Shown: positions 8,682 to 16,887 of the stretch, piece after piece
Layout: each line of letters starts with the position of its first letter
How positions within the stretch are numbered: the stretch's first letter is position 1
Assembly (NCBI RefSeq): GCF_009753675.1
Contig: NZ_WQLV01000009.1
Location: 118,406 to 182,405, forward strand
DNA from: Parasedimentitalea huanghaiensis
Lineage (GTDB): Bacteria; Pseudomonadota; Alphaproteobacteria; Rhodobacterales; Rhodobacteraceae
Direction: 5' to 3'
DNA length: 64,000 bases
The notes under the pieces: model-generated
What the model saw: the letters and a program-made list of their open reading frames with translations, nothing else
What the model was told of the DNA's origin: nothing
Database searches by the model: none
Position numbers and translations under genes: made by a program

Positions 8682-8783
8682 AAAACGCCTCCGATTAAAT
8701 GCAACTCTTAAAGGTGCACTATGCGAAGTCCGGCGTCCTGTGCAAAGCAAAATTAGCCCCTTAGGGACGAGTTTTGCGTTAGG

Positions 8784-9398
8784 TCACTTGGCTGTGGCCA
8801 GATCACTCTCCTGACGTTGGGCCAAAAGCCGGTCAAATGGTTCGACCAAATCAAGATCTTCATCTGGCTCGCTTGAAAACGTTGGCAAATACAACCCCTG
8901 TGTCCAACGGCTCGGCAAGTGGCTGGAGAGGCCCTGCAGCCGGTCGCTAAACCAATTGGCCCAACTCACCATCCGGTCAGCCTGTGCAGGCAAAAAGCGG
9001 TAATAAAGACCAAAGCAAGCCCGTCCAGCGCGGGCCAGACGGCTTGGGCCAACACTCCACACCAAGGCCAAAACCGCCACCAGCGACAAGGTCACGACAG
9101 CAGCAACGCCAAGGGGACTGAAGATTATTGCGGCCAATGACAGGATCAGCAAGTTGTGGCTCCACCGCGGCTGGTACTGTTTTACCTTAGTCAAGGCGCC
9201 TGCCAATACGCTTGGTTTTGGCGCGGTCGCTTGTGGGCGTGGCTTTTCATTGCGCGATTGGGTCTCAACAACGTCTGGATGTTCGACCTTCTCGGCCAGC
9301 ATGACTTTGCGAATTTCATTCATGATTTCTGCATCGCTGGTCTCAACATTCGGAGCTTGGATCAACGCGTCACATTCTGGCTGATAATACTGGACCAT
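8784..9398 (-). CDS. Hypothetical membrane protein
   Basis: A 204-residue protein I do not recognise. Residues 1-85 are polar and predicted cytoplasmic. A hydrophobic block of about 40 residues (NLLILSLAAIIFSPLGVAA onwards) gives one or two membrane segments. The C-terminal part is amphipathic and acidic. The start at 9398 follows TAGGAG by 7 nt; upstream in-frame codons to 9458 lack such a site. It is transcribed toward the FAD oxidoreductase but separated by about 100 nt. No function can be assigned. Confidence 0.6.
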   Translation of the reverse strand: MVQYYQPECDALIQAPNVETSDAEIMNEIRKVMLAEKVEHPDVVETQSRNEKPRPQATAPKPSVLAGALTKVKQYQPRWSHNLLILSLAAIIFSPLGVAAVVTLSLVAVLALVWSVGPSRLARAGRACFGLYYRFLPAQADRMVSWANWFSDRLQGLSSHLPSRWTQGLYLPTFSSEPDEDLDLVEPFDRLLAQRQESDLATAK

Positions 9399-9699
9399 TT
9401 GGCAACTCCTAGTCTTCAAAAATTGAGCAACGGAGTGGTCTCTGGGGCCACCCCTCAAACCACGAATACAATTTAGCCTATATGGCCTCAGTTTTGTTGG
9501 TTTTGCCTCAAATTAGACGAAAATGCCGGATGAACGGCGCGGCTGCGTCAACAATGAAGCTTGGGCATGGCACTGTCCCTAAACGGATGACAATTAACCA
9601 GAATCACATTGGCGGTTCACGTCTTGGGGACAACGTTGCGAGCAAAAGACCCGGAAAATTTGCGACAGTTTCGCTTGCTTTCATTTAGCGTCTTGCAGA
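9399..9699. other. Divergent intergenic region
   Basis: About 300 nt between the hypothetical membrane protein and the palindrome at 9700. No gene or strong structure was seen; it must carry divergent promoters for both sides. Confidence 0.45.
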
Positions 9700-9727
9700 A
9701 TCGTTACCTTGGTACCAAGGTAACGAT
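9700..9727. promoter_or_regulatory. 28-bp perfect palindrome over the ribosome binding site
   Basis: Each half is 14 bp (ATCGTTACCTTGGT and its complement); the palindrome ends at the base before the ATG at 9728. It contains the only Shine-Dalgarno-like bases (AAGG). It could be a protein operator, or in RNA a hairpin that hides the ribosome site. The following gene encodes a probable ribbon-helix-helix protein, which suggests autoregulation (inference). Confidence 0.7.
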
Positions 9728-9982
9728 ATGAAAAAGATAGAACGCACTCAAACCGGTCTAAGGATCGAAAAACGCATGTTGAAGGTGATGAAGGGGCTGG
9801 CGGAGCACTTGGAATGTTCACTGGCAGAAGTCATCGAAGGTATGATCTTGCATAATTTCGACGGCAACCCCCCCTTCTCAGAGCGAACGCTGGGCAAAAT
9901 TGAGCAGTTGAAGGAGGTCTATGAGCTGGATCTGACCGCTGCCGATGCGCACGGATTGAGCGATAAGGGGGACGCAGGATGA
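9728..9982 (+). CDS. Small ribbon-helix-helix-like protein
   Basis: An 84-residue protein. Its N-terminal half has the look of a ribbon-helix-helix fold: a basic strand (ERTQTGLRIEKRML) followed by two helices (KVMKGLAEHLECS, then LAEVIEGMILHNF). This is a family resemblance by pattern, not a proven match. The ATG at 9728 directly abuts a 28-bp perfect palindrome. Its stop overlaps the start of the next gene (ATGA), so the two are translated together. A likely role is DNA binding at its own operator; the partner may be its effector. Identity uncertain. Confidence 0.6.
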   Translation: MKKIERTQTGLRIEKRMLKVMKGLAEHLECSLAEVIEGMILHNFDGNPPFSERTLGKIEQLKEVYELDLTAADAHGLSDKGDAG

Positions 9983-10377
9983 GCAACTATTCGGATCAAC
10001 TGGACCAACTGAACGACGGTACGTTAGACGCAAGTACGTTTGGGCATCAAGATCATATCGGCGTGGCCTATGAGGCCCTGAAGCGAGAGAGTTTATTTGA
10101 TGCGATGGCGACCGTAGCCAATGGCATCGCCGCGGCGGCCAGCCGAGCGGGCGCGCCGGACAAGTTCAATGCGACCATTACGCTGGCTTTCATGTGCGAA
10201 ATCGCAGAGCGGATGGAGGCACGCAACTTTCCGGACGCCGACAGCTTTATAGCCGCCAACCCGGACTTGCTGACAGGTGCAATCTTGAAACGTTACTCGA
10301 ACGGGCGCGCAGTTACAGCTCAGGCACGGCGCATCGCGTTTTTGCCGGACCTAGCACTGGTCGTTGAACGGTCTTAG
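9979..10377 (+). CDS. Hypothetical protein, partner of the RHH-like gene
   Basis: A 132-residue soluble protein, helical throughout, with no signal peptide. The pattern FGHQDHIGVAYEALKR, then KFNATITLAFM, resembles a small uncharacterised bacterial family with conserved His/Asp near the N-terminus (HxDH-like). It overlaps the upstream gene by 4 nt, so it belongs to a two-gene unit. Whether the His/Asp residues bind metal or a ligand is unknown. It could be an enzyme whose level is set by the upstream DNA-binding protein; this is an inference. Confidence 0.55.
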   Translation: MSNYSDQLDQLNDGTLDASTFGHQDHIGVAYEALKRESLFDAMATVANGIAAAASRAGAPDKFNATITLAFMCEIAERMEARNFPDADSFIAANPDLLTGAILKRYSNGRAVTAQARRIAFLPDLALVVERS

Positions 10378-10397
10378 ATCACCAGAAGCCTAAGCCG

Positions 10398-11210
10398 TTA
10401 GTCCTTTTTGAATTCCGCAACCATTTTCTCAAATTTCTGCACATATCGTGCCAGCTTGTCCGCATCCGTCTTACTGTTGAGAAAGGGCTTACGCCTTCCT
10501 GTCACCATGACATCTTTTCCTGACCCGTAATCCCCACAAGGTACATAAGGAACACATTTGTCACACCTGAGGTACGGCATTTTTGCTGCCAAGTAGGCAT
10601 AGTCTTCGGTGGCAAACTGATTTGATACTCTTAAGTCTCGCAATGATAGGCTTCTTGACAGAGGTCTCAGACCTTCTTCAAGAACTTTGACGTTCAAAAG
10701 CCAGAGTTCCTGCAAAGAAGGCATGTCCTGCAGACCGTTGAGAGAAAGAATTTTTTGAGGTTTCGAAAAGCCGCCTGACAACTCAAGAGCGACAAGTCTG
10801 TCCAGTTCTTTGACCAGAGCAATGTCTTGAACCTTTGAGAACTGGACTATTCGCAATAGGCGCAGCTGATTGAGCTTTTCCAACCCGGAAAAGCTCTCGA
10901 GTTTTGGAGCCCAATTTATGAACAACGCCCTTAAACTTGGAAGATGAGCCAAAGCAGACAGGTCAAAGGAACGCAACCCTTTGATATTCAAGCATTCGAC
11001 ATCGAGAAACGTGGCTAGGCGCTCGAGATCCTTATGGTTGACACTGGCCGCAAATGCCGCCTTAGCGGACACAGGATGATCAAGATCTGCAATTTTCATA
11101 CAGCTCCCGTTCACACAAACAATGCCGCCGTAATAGTCGAACAATTCGGGCCCCACATCGCCCGTGACATCCAGCGCCTTATTGTATTCATCAAAGAGAG
11201 ATTTCGGCAT
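10398..11210 (-). CDS. Leucine-rich-repeat protein
   Basis: A 270-residue protein with a central series of five to six degenerate leucine-rich repeats (about residues 70-210; for example LPSLRALFINW, LNQLRLLRI, MPSLQELWLLNV). No signal peptide is clear at the chosen start. The C-terminus has a Cys cluster (CDKCVPYVPC) and a basic tail. The base composition is richer in A+T than the neighbours, which suggests acquisition by transfer. The start at 11210 lies 1 nt after the nadE stop, so translation may be coupled to nadE. Function unknown; repeats of this kind mediate protein binding. Confidence 0.65.
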   Translation of the reverse strand: MPKSLFDEYNKALDVTGDVGPELFDYYGGIVCVNGSCMKIADLDHPVSAKAAFAASVNHKDLERLATFLDVECLNIKGLRSFDLSALAHLPSLRALFINWAPKLESFSGLEKLNQLRLLRIVQFSKVQDIALVKELDRLVALELSGGFSKPQKILSLNGLQDMPSLQELWLLNVKVLEEGLRPLSRSLSLRDLRVSNQFATEDYAYLAAKMPYLRCDKCVPYVPCGDYGSGKDVMVTGRRKPFLNSKTDADKLARYVQKFEKMVAEFKKD

Positions 11211-11211
11211 C

Positions 11212-12870
11212 TTAGCTCGGGTCACGCCAACGGTTGGCAATGGGATAGCGGCGATCCAACCAGAACGCGCGCGGGGTCAGACGGGCACCGGGTGCCGACT
11301 GAAAGCGTTTGTATTCGCTTATGTAGATCAGGTGCTCAACCCGTTTAGCCACATCTCGATCAAATCCTGCGGCCACGCAATCAGCAATAGAGCCGTCCTG
11401 GTCTACCAGAATATCAAGGATCGCATCCAGCTCGGGGTAGTCCGGCAGGCTGTCGCTGTCTTTTTGGTCTTCGCGCAGCTCGGCTGTTGGGGGTTTGTCG
11501 ATCACGTTAGGGCGGATCACCTCACCCTCTGGCCCCATCATCCATGGACGGTGGTTGACGTTGCGCCAGCGGCAAGTTTCAAACACGCGGGTTTTATACA
11601 TGTCCTTGATCGGGTTATAGCCGCCCGCCATATCGCCGTAGATGGTGGCATAGCCCACCGCGACCTCAGATTTGTTACCGGTGGTCAGCAGCATCTCGCC
11701 AAATTTGTTGGACATCGCCATCAGCAGCAATCCACGCAGGCGGGATTGGATATTTTCTTCAGCCAGACCGTCCTCCAGCCCGGCAAACAACGGCGCCAGC
11801 GTGTTGGCAATGGCGCTGCGACCTTCGGATATTGGTAAGTAATCGTAATGACAGCCCAGTGCCTTGGCTACGGCCTCGGCATCATCCAGAGATTCTTGCG
11901 AGGTGAATTCAGAAGGCAACATAACGCAGCGCACATTTTCCGCGCCCAGCGCATCCACCGCGACGGCTGCTACAATGGCGGAATCCACACCACCAGACAG
12001 GCCCAACAGGACTTTGGAGAACCCGGTTTTACGCATGTAGTCGCGCAAGGATTCGACCATCACGCGATAGTCTTGCTCCCATTCATCCGGCAGGTGGGAC
12101 TTTTCGCCCTCGACCGCGCGCCAGCCATCCGGGGTGCGTTCAAGATCCAAATGGGTGACACATTCGTCGAATACCGGCATTTGCAGGGCCAGCGCGCCAC
12201 CCGGGTTAAGCACAAAGGTGCCGCCATCAAACATCTGATCATCCTGACCGCCGACCATGTTCAGATAGATCACCGGTAATCCGGTTTCGACCGACCGGGC
12301 AACCATGTGGTTCAGCCGGACGTCCATTTTATTGCGATAGTAGGGAGATCCATTAGGGATCAGCAGGAATTCGGCACCGGTTTCTTCGAGCATTTCAGCG
12401 ACATCTTCGTGCCAGCCATCTTCGCAGATCGGACTTCCGATACGTGTGTCGCCAATGGCATAGGGCCCCCCTAACGGTCCGGGTGCAAAAATTCGCACCT
12501 CGTCGAACACCGTCTCGTTCGGCAGGTGATGTTTCAGGCAACGGCTGGCAATCTTGCCATCCCTCAAGATCAAATAGGCATTATACAGCTTGCCGCCTTC
12601 AACCCATGGGCCACCGATCGCCAGAGCCGGACCATCAGCGCAGGCCACAGCCAGAGCTTCCACCTCAGCCATTGCCGCTTGATGGAACACGGGCTTCATC
12701 ACAAGATCCTGAGTATTATACCCGGTAATGAACATTTCCGGCAGCGCCACCAGATCAGCCCCGGCCTCGCGCCCTTGCTCCCAGGCGCTCTGAGCCAATG
12801 CAGCATTTCCTGCCAGATCACCCACCACCGGGTTCAATTGCGCCAATGTCACGCGGAAACGATCAGCCAT
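11212..12870 (-). CDS. nadE: Glutamine-dependent NAD+ synthase
   Basis: A 552-residue, two-domain enzyme. The N-terminal nitrilase-type amidase (residues 1-260; catalytic Glu in ALPEMFITGYN, Cys in GSPICEDGWH) releases ammonia from glutamine. The C-terminal synthetase has the ATP pyrophosphatase loop LGLSGGVDSA. It converts deamido-NAD to NAD in the cytoplasm. The length is normal for the glutamine-using type. The LRR gene follows 1 nt downstream. Confidence 0.96.
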   Translation of the reverse strand: MADRFRVTLAQLNPVVGDLAGNAALAQSAWEQGREAGADLVALPEMFITGYNTQDLVMKPVFHQAAMAEVEALAVACADGPALAIGGPWVEGGKLYNAYLILRDGKIASRCLKHHLPNETVFDEVRIFAPGPLGGPYAIGDTRIGSPICEDGWHEDVAEMLEETGAEFLLIPNGSPYYRNKMDVRLNHMVARSVETGLPVIYLNMVGGQDDQMFDGGTFVLNPGGALALQMPVFDECVTHLDLERTPDGWRAVEGEKSHLPDEWEQDYRVMVESLRDYMRKTGFSKVLLGLSGGVDSAIVAAVAVDALGAENVRCVMLPSEFTSQESLDDAEAVAKALGCHYDYLPISEGRSAIANTLAPLFAGLEDGLAEENIQSRLRGLLLMAMSNKFGEMLLTTGNKSEVAVGYATIYGDMAGGYNPIKDMYKTRVFETCRWRNVNHRPWMMGPEGEVIRPNVIDKPPTAELREDQKDSDSLPDYPELDAILDILVDQDGSIADCVAAGFDRDVAKRVEHLIYISEYKRFQSAPGARLTPRAFWLDRRYPIANRWRDPS

Positions 12871-13034
12871 CCTGCTCTAGTCCCTTTGAAAATCCACCCC
12901 AGCCATTTAGCAGATTTAACATCAAGGGAAAGAGAGCAGAGGCAAAAGACATTGCGGGAATTCCCTCGCTCGCCTAGTTTCTAAATAGACCGCGGCGCAG
13001 CTGCGACATTTTATTTTGATCAGCAGAGGTTCCC

Positions 13035-14468
13035 ATGGTCCGACTTGGCATCGCATTCGCACTTTCCATAACCCTGACGCTGGGCTCTGCTGTTCTGGCA
13101 CAGGATGGCCAGGTTATCTCTACTCAGGACGAAATTGGCGGCGTCTATGAGGGCACGTTTCGGGGCGGCTTGCAGCATGGCACCGGCACCTACCGACTGC
13201 CAAATGGGTACGAATACTCCGGGGATTGGGTGGATGGAGAAATCCTCGGCCAGGGCGTTGCCCGCTTCCCTAACGGATCCGTCTACGAGGGCAGTTTTGC
13301 CAGCGGCAAACCCGAAGGACAGGGAAAAATCACCTTTTCTGACGGTGGCACCTATGAAGGCGATTGGGTCAACGGGGTCATCAGCGGCCAAGGCGTTGTC
13401 ATCTACGCCAATGGCGTGCGCTACGAAGGCAGTTTTGTTGATGCCCAACATAATGGCCGCGGCGTCATGCAGAACCCCGGTGGCTATGAATACAATGGGG
13501 ACTGGGTCAACGGAAAGAAACAGGGCAAGGCCACGATCACCTATTCCAACGGGGCGGTTTATGAAGGTGACGTGCTGGATGGTAAGCTACATGGTCAGGG
13601 TAAGCTGACCCTTCCCGATGGGCTGGTATATGATGGCCAATGGGCAGACGACCAAATGCATGGTACTGGCCTGCTGACCCAACCCAACGGTGATATCTAT
13701 GACGGGCCGCTGGATACCGGTCGACGCCAGGGTAAGGGTCGCCTAACCTATGCCAACGGAGACACCTATCAGGGTGATTTCAATAATGACCAGCGCGAGG
13801 GACAGGGCACCTTCACCGGCACGGACGGATACATTTACACTGGCGATTGGCTGGGCGGGCAGATCGAGGGTGATGGCCATGTCACCTATCCCGACGGATC
13901 CATCTATGTGGGTCAGTTTCGCGCTGATCTGGCGGATGGCCAGGGCAAAATCACATATAAGGACGGATCTACCTACGAAGGCAGCTGGATTGCAGGCGTC
14001 ATCGAAGGTGCAGGAACAGCCACCTACCCCAACGGGGTGATCTATACCGGCGATTTCAAAAATGCCCGCAACCATGGACAGGGCATCATGACCTATACAG
14101 ATGGGTATCGCTATGATGGGGGCTGGAAGAATAGACTGCGTCATGGAGAGGCGACGGTCACCTATGCAGATGGCTCTATCTACACGGGTGCATTTTCCGA
14201 AGGTCAGCGTCACGGTACCGGAAAGATAGAAATGCCGGATGGGTTCGTTTACGAGGGCGATTGGGATCAGGGCAAAATCAGTGGTCAGGGCGTTGCGACC
14301 TATGCCAATGGGGATGTCTATGAGGGACATTTCCTGAACAGCAAACGCCAAGGCGCCGGCACCATGCGCTATTCCAGTGGTCAGGAGATCAGCGGGAGCT
14401 GGGACAATGGCGCCCCTCCCACTGAAGAGACCACCAATGATGGCGCAGCGGCGGCTGACGGCGGCTGA
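13035..14468 (+). CDS. Secreted MORN-repeat protein
   Basis: A 477-residue protein: an N-terminal signal peptide (ending AVLAQ near residue 23) and then 18 consecutive MORN units of exactly 23 residues (pattern YEGxWxxGxxxGxGxxxYxxG) plus a partial unit, filling residues about 36-455. The tail is acidic and low in complexity (PTEETTNDGAAAADGG). Every second unit tends to carry GDW instead of GSF or GxF, hinting at duplication in pairs. MORN proteins bind membranes or proteins; a periplasmic or secreted scaffold role is inferred. AGAGG precedes the ATG. It is a single gene. Confidence 0.88.
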   Translation: MVRLGIAFALSITLTLGSAVLAQDGQVISTQDEIGGVYEGTFRGGLQHGTGTYRLPNGYEYSGDWVDGEILGQGVARFPNGSVYEGSFASGKPEGQGKITFSDGGTYEGDWVNGVISGQGVVIYANGVRYEGSFVDAQHNGRGVMQNPGGYEYNGDWVNGKKQGKATITYSNGAVYEGDVLDGKLHGQGKLTLPDGLVYDGQWADDQMHGTGLLTQPNGDIYDGPLDTGRRQGKGRLTYANGDTYQGDFNNDQREGQGTFTGTDGYIYTGDWLGGQIEGDGHVTYPDGSIYVGQFRADLADGQGKITYKDGSTYEGSWIAGVIEGAGTATYPNGVIYTGDFKNARNHGQGIMTYTDGYRYDGGWKNRLRHGEATVTYADGSIYTGAFSEGQRHGTGKIEMPDGFVYEGDWDQGKISGQGVATYANGDVYEGHFLNSKRQGAGTMRYSSGQEISGSWDNGAPPTEETTNDGAAAADGG

Positions 14469-14480
14469 CCCGGACCAAAA

Positions 14481-14500
14481 GGTGCGTGCAAGCACGCACC
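14481..14500. terminator. Hairpin between convergent MORN and PPOX genes
   Basis: Perfect stem GGTGCGTGC - AA - GCACGCACC. On minus it is followed by TTTT, so it can end the PPOX gene; on plus there is no T run. It looks like a dispersed palindrome of the type often found between genes. Confidence 0.6.
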
Positions 14501-14531
14501 CTACAGCCTCTCAACATGCCACCCCTGATCG

Positions 14532-15197
14532 TCAGCCGATCCGAATTCGGCTCAGATGATCGGGCATGTTAACCCCCGAAAGATTCGCGGGATCCGCTTC
14601 GGGGTGTTGCAACTGTAGTGACATCGGCACAACACCTGCCCAAATTGGCAGCGCGTAATCTTCTTCGTCATCTTTGGGGGCTCCGTCGCGGATTTTGGCC
14701 GAGGCTTCTTCGATTGGGATGCGTAGAACCGCTGTTGCCTTGATCTCTTGCTCTGTAATCGGGCGCAGAGTTTCCCAACGGCCCGGAAACAAGCCATCCG
14801 TCATCGCCTTTAACCGTGCTTCTTTGGCAGCAGGATCGACGATTTTCTCAGCCCGTCCAAAGACCATTGCCGACCGGAAATTCACTGAATGGTGAAAAGC
14901 TGAGCGCGCCAAAACATAGCCATCTATCAGGGTCACGGTTATGCAGACGTCTGCGCCCTCCATCGCCCGAATGGCCCGGCTGGCTGAGGACCCGTGCCAG
15001 TACAGATGATCCCCCTCGCGCCACTGCAGGGTTGGCAGCACTGACGGCCGGCCATCAAGCTGGTATCCAATATGGGCCAGGGGCATTGCGTCCAGCACCG
15101 AATAGAGAGTGTCGCGATCATAGCTACCGCGTTCATGGCTGCGTCGAAGACGGCTGCGTTCAGTTTTCAATTCGGCATCTTGTGGATTCTGGGTCAT
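14532..15197 (-). CDS. Pyridoxamine 5'-phosphate oxidase-family flavoprotein
   Basis: A 221-residue member of the FMN split-barrel (PPOX-like) group with motifs RGSYDRDTLYSVLDAMP and, further in, GYVLARSAFHHSVNFRS. It most resembles the Pyridox_ox_2 type rather than classical PdxH, so pyridoxamine oxidation is not assured. The start is set at the ATG 15197 with AGG 6 nt upstream; a TTG at 15215 is the alternative. It is divergent from a MocR regulator, an arrangement that fits control of the flavoprotein by that PLP-sensing protein (inference). Confidence 0.82.
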   Translation of the reverse strand: MTQNPQDAELKTERSRLRRSHERGSYDRDTLYSVLDAMPLAHIGYQLDGRPSVLPTLQWREGDHLYWHGSSASRAIRAMEGADVCITVTLIDGYVLARSAFHHSVNFRSAMVFGRAEKIVDPAAKEARLKAMTDGLFPGRWETLRPITEQEIKATAVLRIPIEEASAKIRDGAPKDDEEDYALPIWAGVVPMSLQLQHPEADPANLSGVNMPDHLSRIRIG

Positions 15198-15201
15198 GTA
15201 C

Positions 15202-15287
15202 CTGGTCTCACTCAAAGTCTCTTTCGGCTTGACAGGTATCGCCCCTGCGGACTTAAATTAAGCCCCACTTATCGACAAAAAGACCAG
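15202..15287. promoter_or_regulatory. Divergent promoter region with a spaced inverted repeat
   Basis: CTGGTCT at 15202-15208 and AGACCAG at 15281-15287 form a 7-bp inverted pair near each of the two divergent starts. It may mark MocR half-sites; weak evidence. Confidence 0.3.
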
Positions 15288-15293
15288 TCCAAT

Positions 15294-16664
15294 ATGGCAG
15301 ATCTTGCCCATCTTTTATCCCAAGCCAATCCAAGCCCACGATACGTACAGATTGGCGACGGGTTGAGAAACCAAATTTCCGAAGGTCATCTGGTTGCGGG
15401 CGCACGGCTGCCTGCATCTCGTGCGCTGGCACAGGACCTTGGGGTGGCGCGATCAACTGTCGTCACCGCTTATGATCAGCTGATCGCAGAAGGATATCTG
15501 GAAGCCCGCCAAGGTGCGGGGATTTTTGTCTGTGACGTGGCCCCAATTTCGCCTACCCGAGTACTGCCACCACAAAGTCCAACACGGCCCCCGCAACAGA
15601 AGCAGTTGTTGTTGCCCGGTGCCCCTGATCCTGACATTTTCCCAGTCCAACCCTGGGCGCGTTGTGTGGCGCGCGTCGCCCGGAGCACACCGCAGGCACT
15701 GGTCCATCAAGACGACCCGTTTGGCGACCCGGTCTTACGCCGCGAAATCGCAGCCTATGCTGGTCGCTGGCGCGGGATTGTTGCCACGGCGGATCAAGTC
15801 ATCGTCACCAGCGGTGCGAGTGAAGCCCTGAGGCTTGCGATGGAGCTGCTTGTCAGCGACAGCCACATTGCACTTGAATCCCCCGGATACGTGCCCACCC
15901 AAAAGTTTGCTTCGGCGCGGGGCTGGACTGTTAACTGGATGCCTGTTGGTGCGCAGGGTGCAGCACTGCCGAAACAGGCCGCAGAGGTCACAGTGCTAAC
16001 CCCATCGCATCAATTTCCGCTGGGAGGCAGCCTGCCCGTCCCAGTACGGCAAGCATTTTTACAAGCAGCGGCCGAGCGGAATGGCTGGATCATCGAAGAC
16101 GATTTCGACAGCGAGTTCCGCTATGCCGGGCAGCCGGTTCCGGCTATGGCGGCATTGGATCACCATGGTTGTTGCGTTTATGCAGGTACGTTTTCCAAAA
16201 CGTTTTCGCATTCATTGCGCTTGGGATATCTGATCCTGCCCTCTAGCTTGATCAGTCATTTTCGAGACACCCTGAACCAGACGGTTGGCGGAGCCCCGAT
16301 CACAGCACAACGGCCGCTGGCCGAATTCATGGCCTCGGGACAATATGATCGCCATATTCGCCGGGCCCGACGCCTATATGCGCAGCGCTACGCAGTGGCG
16401 GCGGCGGCTCTCGCAGACTGGCCCGATCATCTTGGTCATTTCCCCCCCCATCAGGCCGGTATGCAAATCGCATTTCATTTAGCATCTCCTCACAATGAGC
16501 AAGAGATGGTCAAAGCTGCACAAGCCGCGGGGTTTTCAATCAGTTCACTGTCTCGCTACGATCCCAGCGGGCAGACACAAGGACTGTTGATCGGATTTTG
16601 CCAATCGCCCCCCGAACAGTTGAAGGGCCAGATTGAGCGATTGGGACGTGCAATCCAAATCTAA
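15294..16664 (+). CDS. MocR-type (PdxR-like) transcriptional regulator
   Basis: A 456-residue fusion of a GntR-type winged helix (residues 10-80, GARLPASRALAQDLGVARSTVV over two helices) with an aminotransferase-like domain. The PLP lysine motif TFSKTFSHSLRLGYL is near residue 305, so PLP binding is likely. The frame is open upstream to 15072, but the ATG at 15294 matches the domain boundary; its ribosome site is weak. It is divergent from the PPOX-family gene, which is the probable target. It could be a PdxR controlling vitamin B6 metabolism; the neighbour supports this but does not prove it. Confidence 0.88.
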   Translation: MADLAHLLSQANPSPRYVQIGDGLRNQISEGHLVAGARLPASRALAQDLGVARSTVVTAYDQLIAEGYLEARQGAGIFVCDVAPISPTRVLPPQSPTRPPQQKQLLLPGAPDPDIFPVQPWARCVARVARSTPQALVHQDDPFGDPVLRREIAAYAGRWRGIVATADQVIVTSGASEALRLAMELLVSDSHIALESPGYVPTQKFASARGWTVNWMPVGAQGAALPKQAAEVTVLTPSHQFPLGGSLPVPVRQAFLQAAAERNGWIIEDDFDSEFRYAGQPVPAMAALDHHGCCVYAGTFSKTFSHSLRLGYLILPSSLISHFRDTLNQTVGGAPITAQRPLAEFMASGQYDRHIRRARRLYAQRYAVAAAALADWPDHLGHFPPHQAGMQIAFHLASPHNEQEMVKAAQAAGFSISSLSRYDPSGQTQGLLIGFCQSPPEQLKGQIERLGRAIQI

Positions 16665-16707
16665 AAGAAAACTGGCAATTGAGGCTTTTCATTTACCAAT
16701 GGGGATG

Positions 16708-16713
16708 TATAAA
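16708..16713 (+). promoter_or_regulatory. Possible -10 box of the leuA leader
   Basis: TATAAA, with TTTTCA 16 nt upstream (16686-16691) as a poor -35. If it is used, transcription would start at about 16720, at or next to the leader ATG, giving a leaderless leader mRNA. Confidence 0.35.
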
Positions 16714-16721
16714 TCGCAGCC

Positions 16722-16808
16722 ATGATCAACCGCGCACATATCCTTTCCGTCGACGCTGCCATTTGCAGCGCCTCGCTGCGTGGCCTACTGATCCTAACTC
16801 GCCTCTGA
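16722..16808 (+). CDS. Leucine-rich leader peptide of leuA
   Basis: A 28-codon ORF upstream of leuA. Six codons are Leu; five of them lie in the last ten residues (LRGLLILTRL), and two of those are the rare CTA. A TGA stop follows inside the left arm of a hairpin. This is the layout of a leucine attenuation peptide: a ribosome stalled on Leu codons would shift the downstream RNA fold. No good Shine-Dalgarno is seen, which fits leaderless translation, as is known for TrpL of rhizobia. The peptide itself is not expected to have a cellular job besides sensing charged tRNA-Leu. Confidence 0.72.
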   Translation: MINRAHILSVDAAICSASLRGLLILTRL

Positions 16809-16860
16809 GCGTGCCATCCGGCGCGTCCGCTCAGAGGGGATCGCCAGCGCGCCACATGGC
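16802..16860 (+). promoter_or_regulatory. Putative leucine attenuator of leuA (competing hairpins)
   Basis: Arm A CCTCTGAGCG (16802-16811, containing the leader stop) pairs with arm B CGCTCAGAGG (16828-16837). Interlaced with it, GCCAT-cc-GGCGCG (16813-16825) can pair with CGCGCC-ac-ATGGC (16848-16860), so the two folds exclude each other. Inside the leader ORF, GCTGCC/GCAGC offers a pause hairpin. No T run follows, so a classic terminator is not obvious. Confidence 0.6.
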
Positions 16861-16887
16861 TTAGGACAGACACGAAAGATACCCAAC

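Noticed and set aside
12500..12984. A 152-codon plus frame opposite nadE
   Set aside because: Antisense shadow of nadE, no domain or start signal.
13743..14495. A 250-codon frame antisense to the MORN gene
   Set aside because: A by-product of the repeat structure; periodic Ile/Gly-rich peptide opposite a well supported gene.
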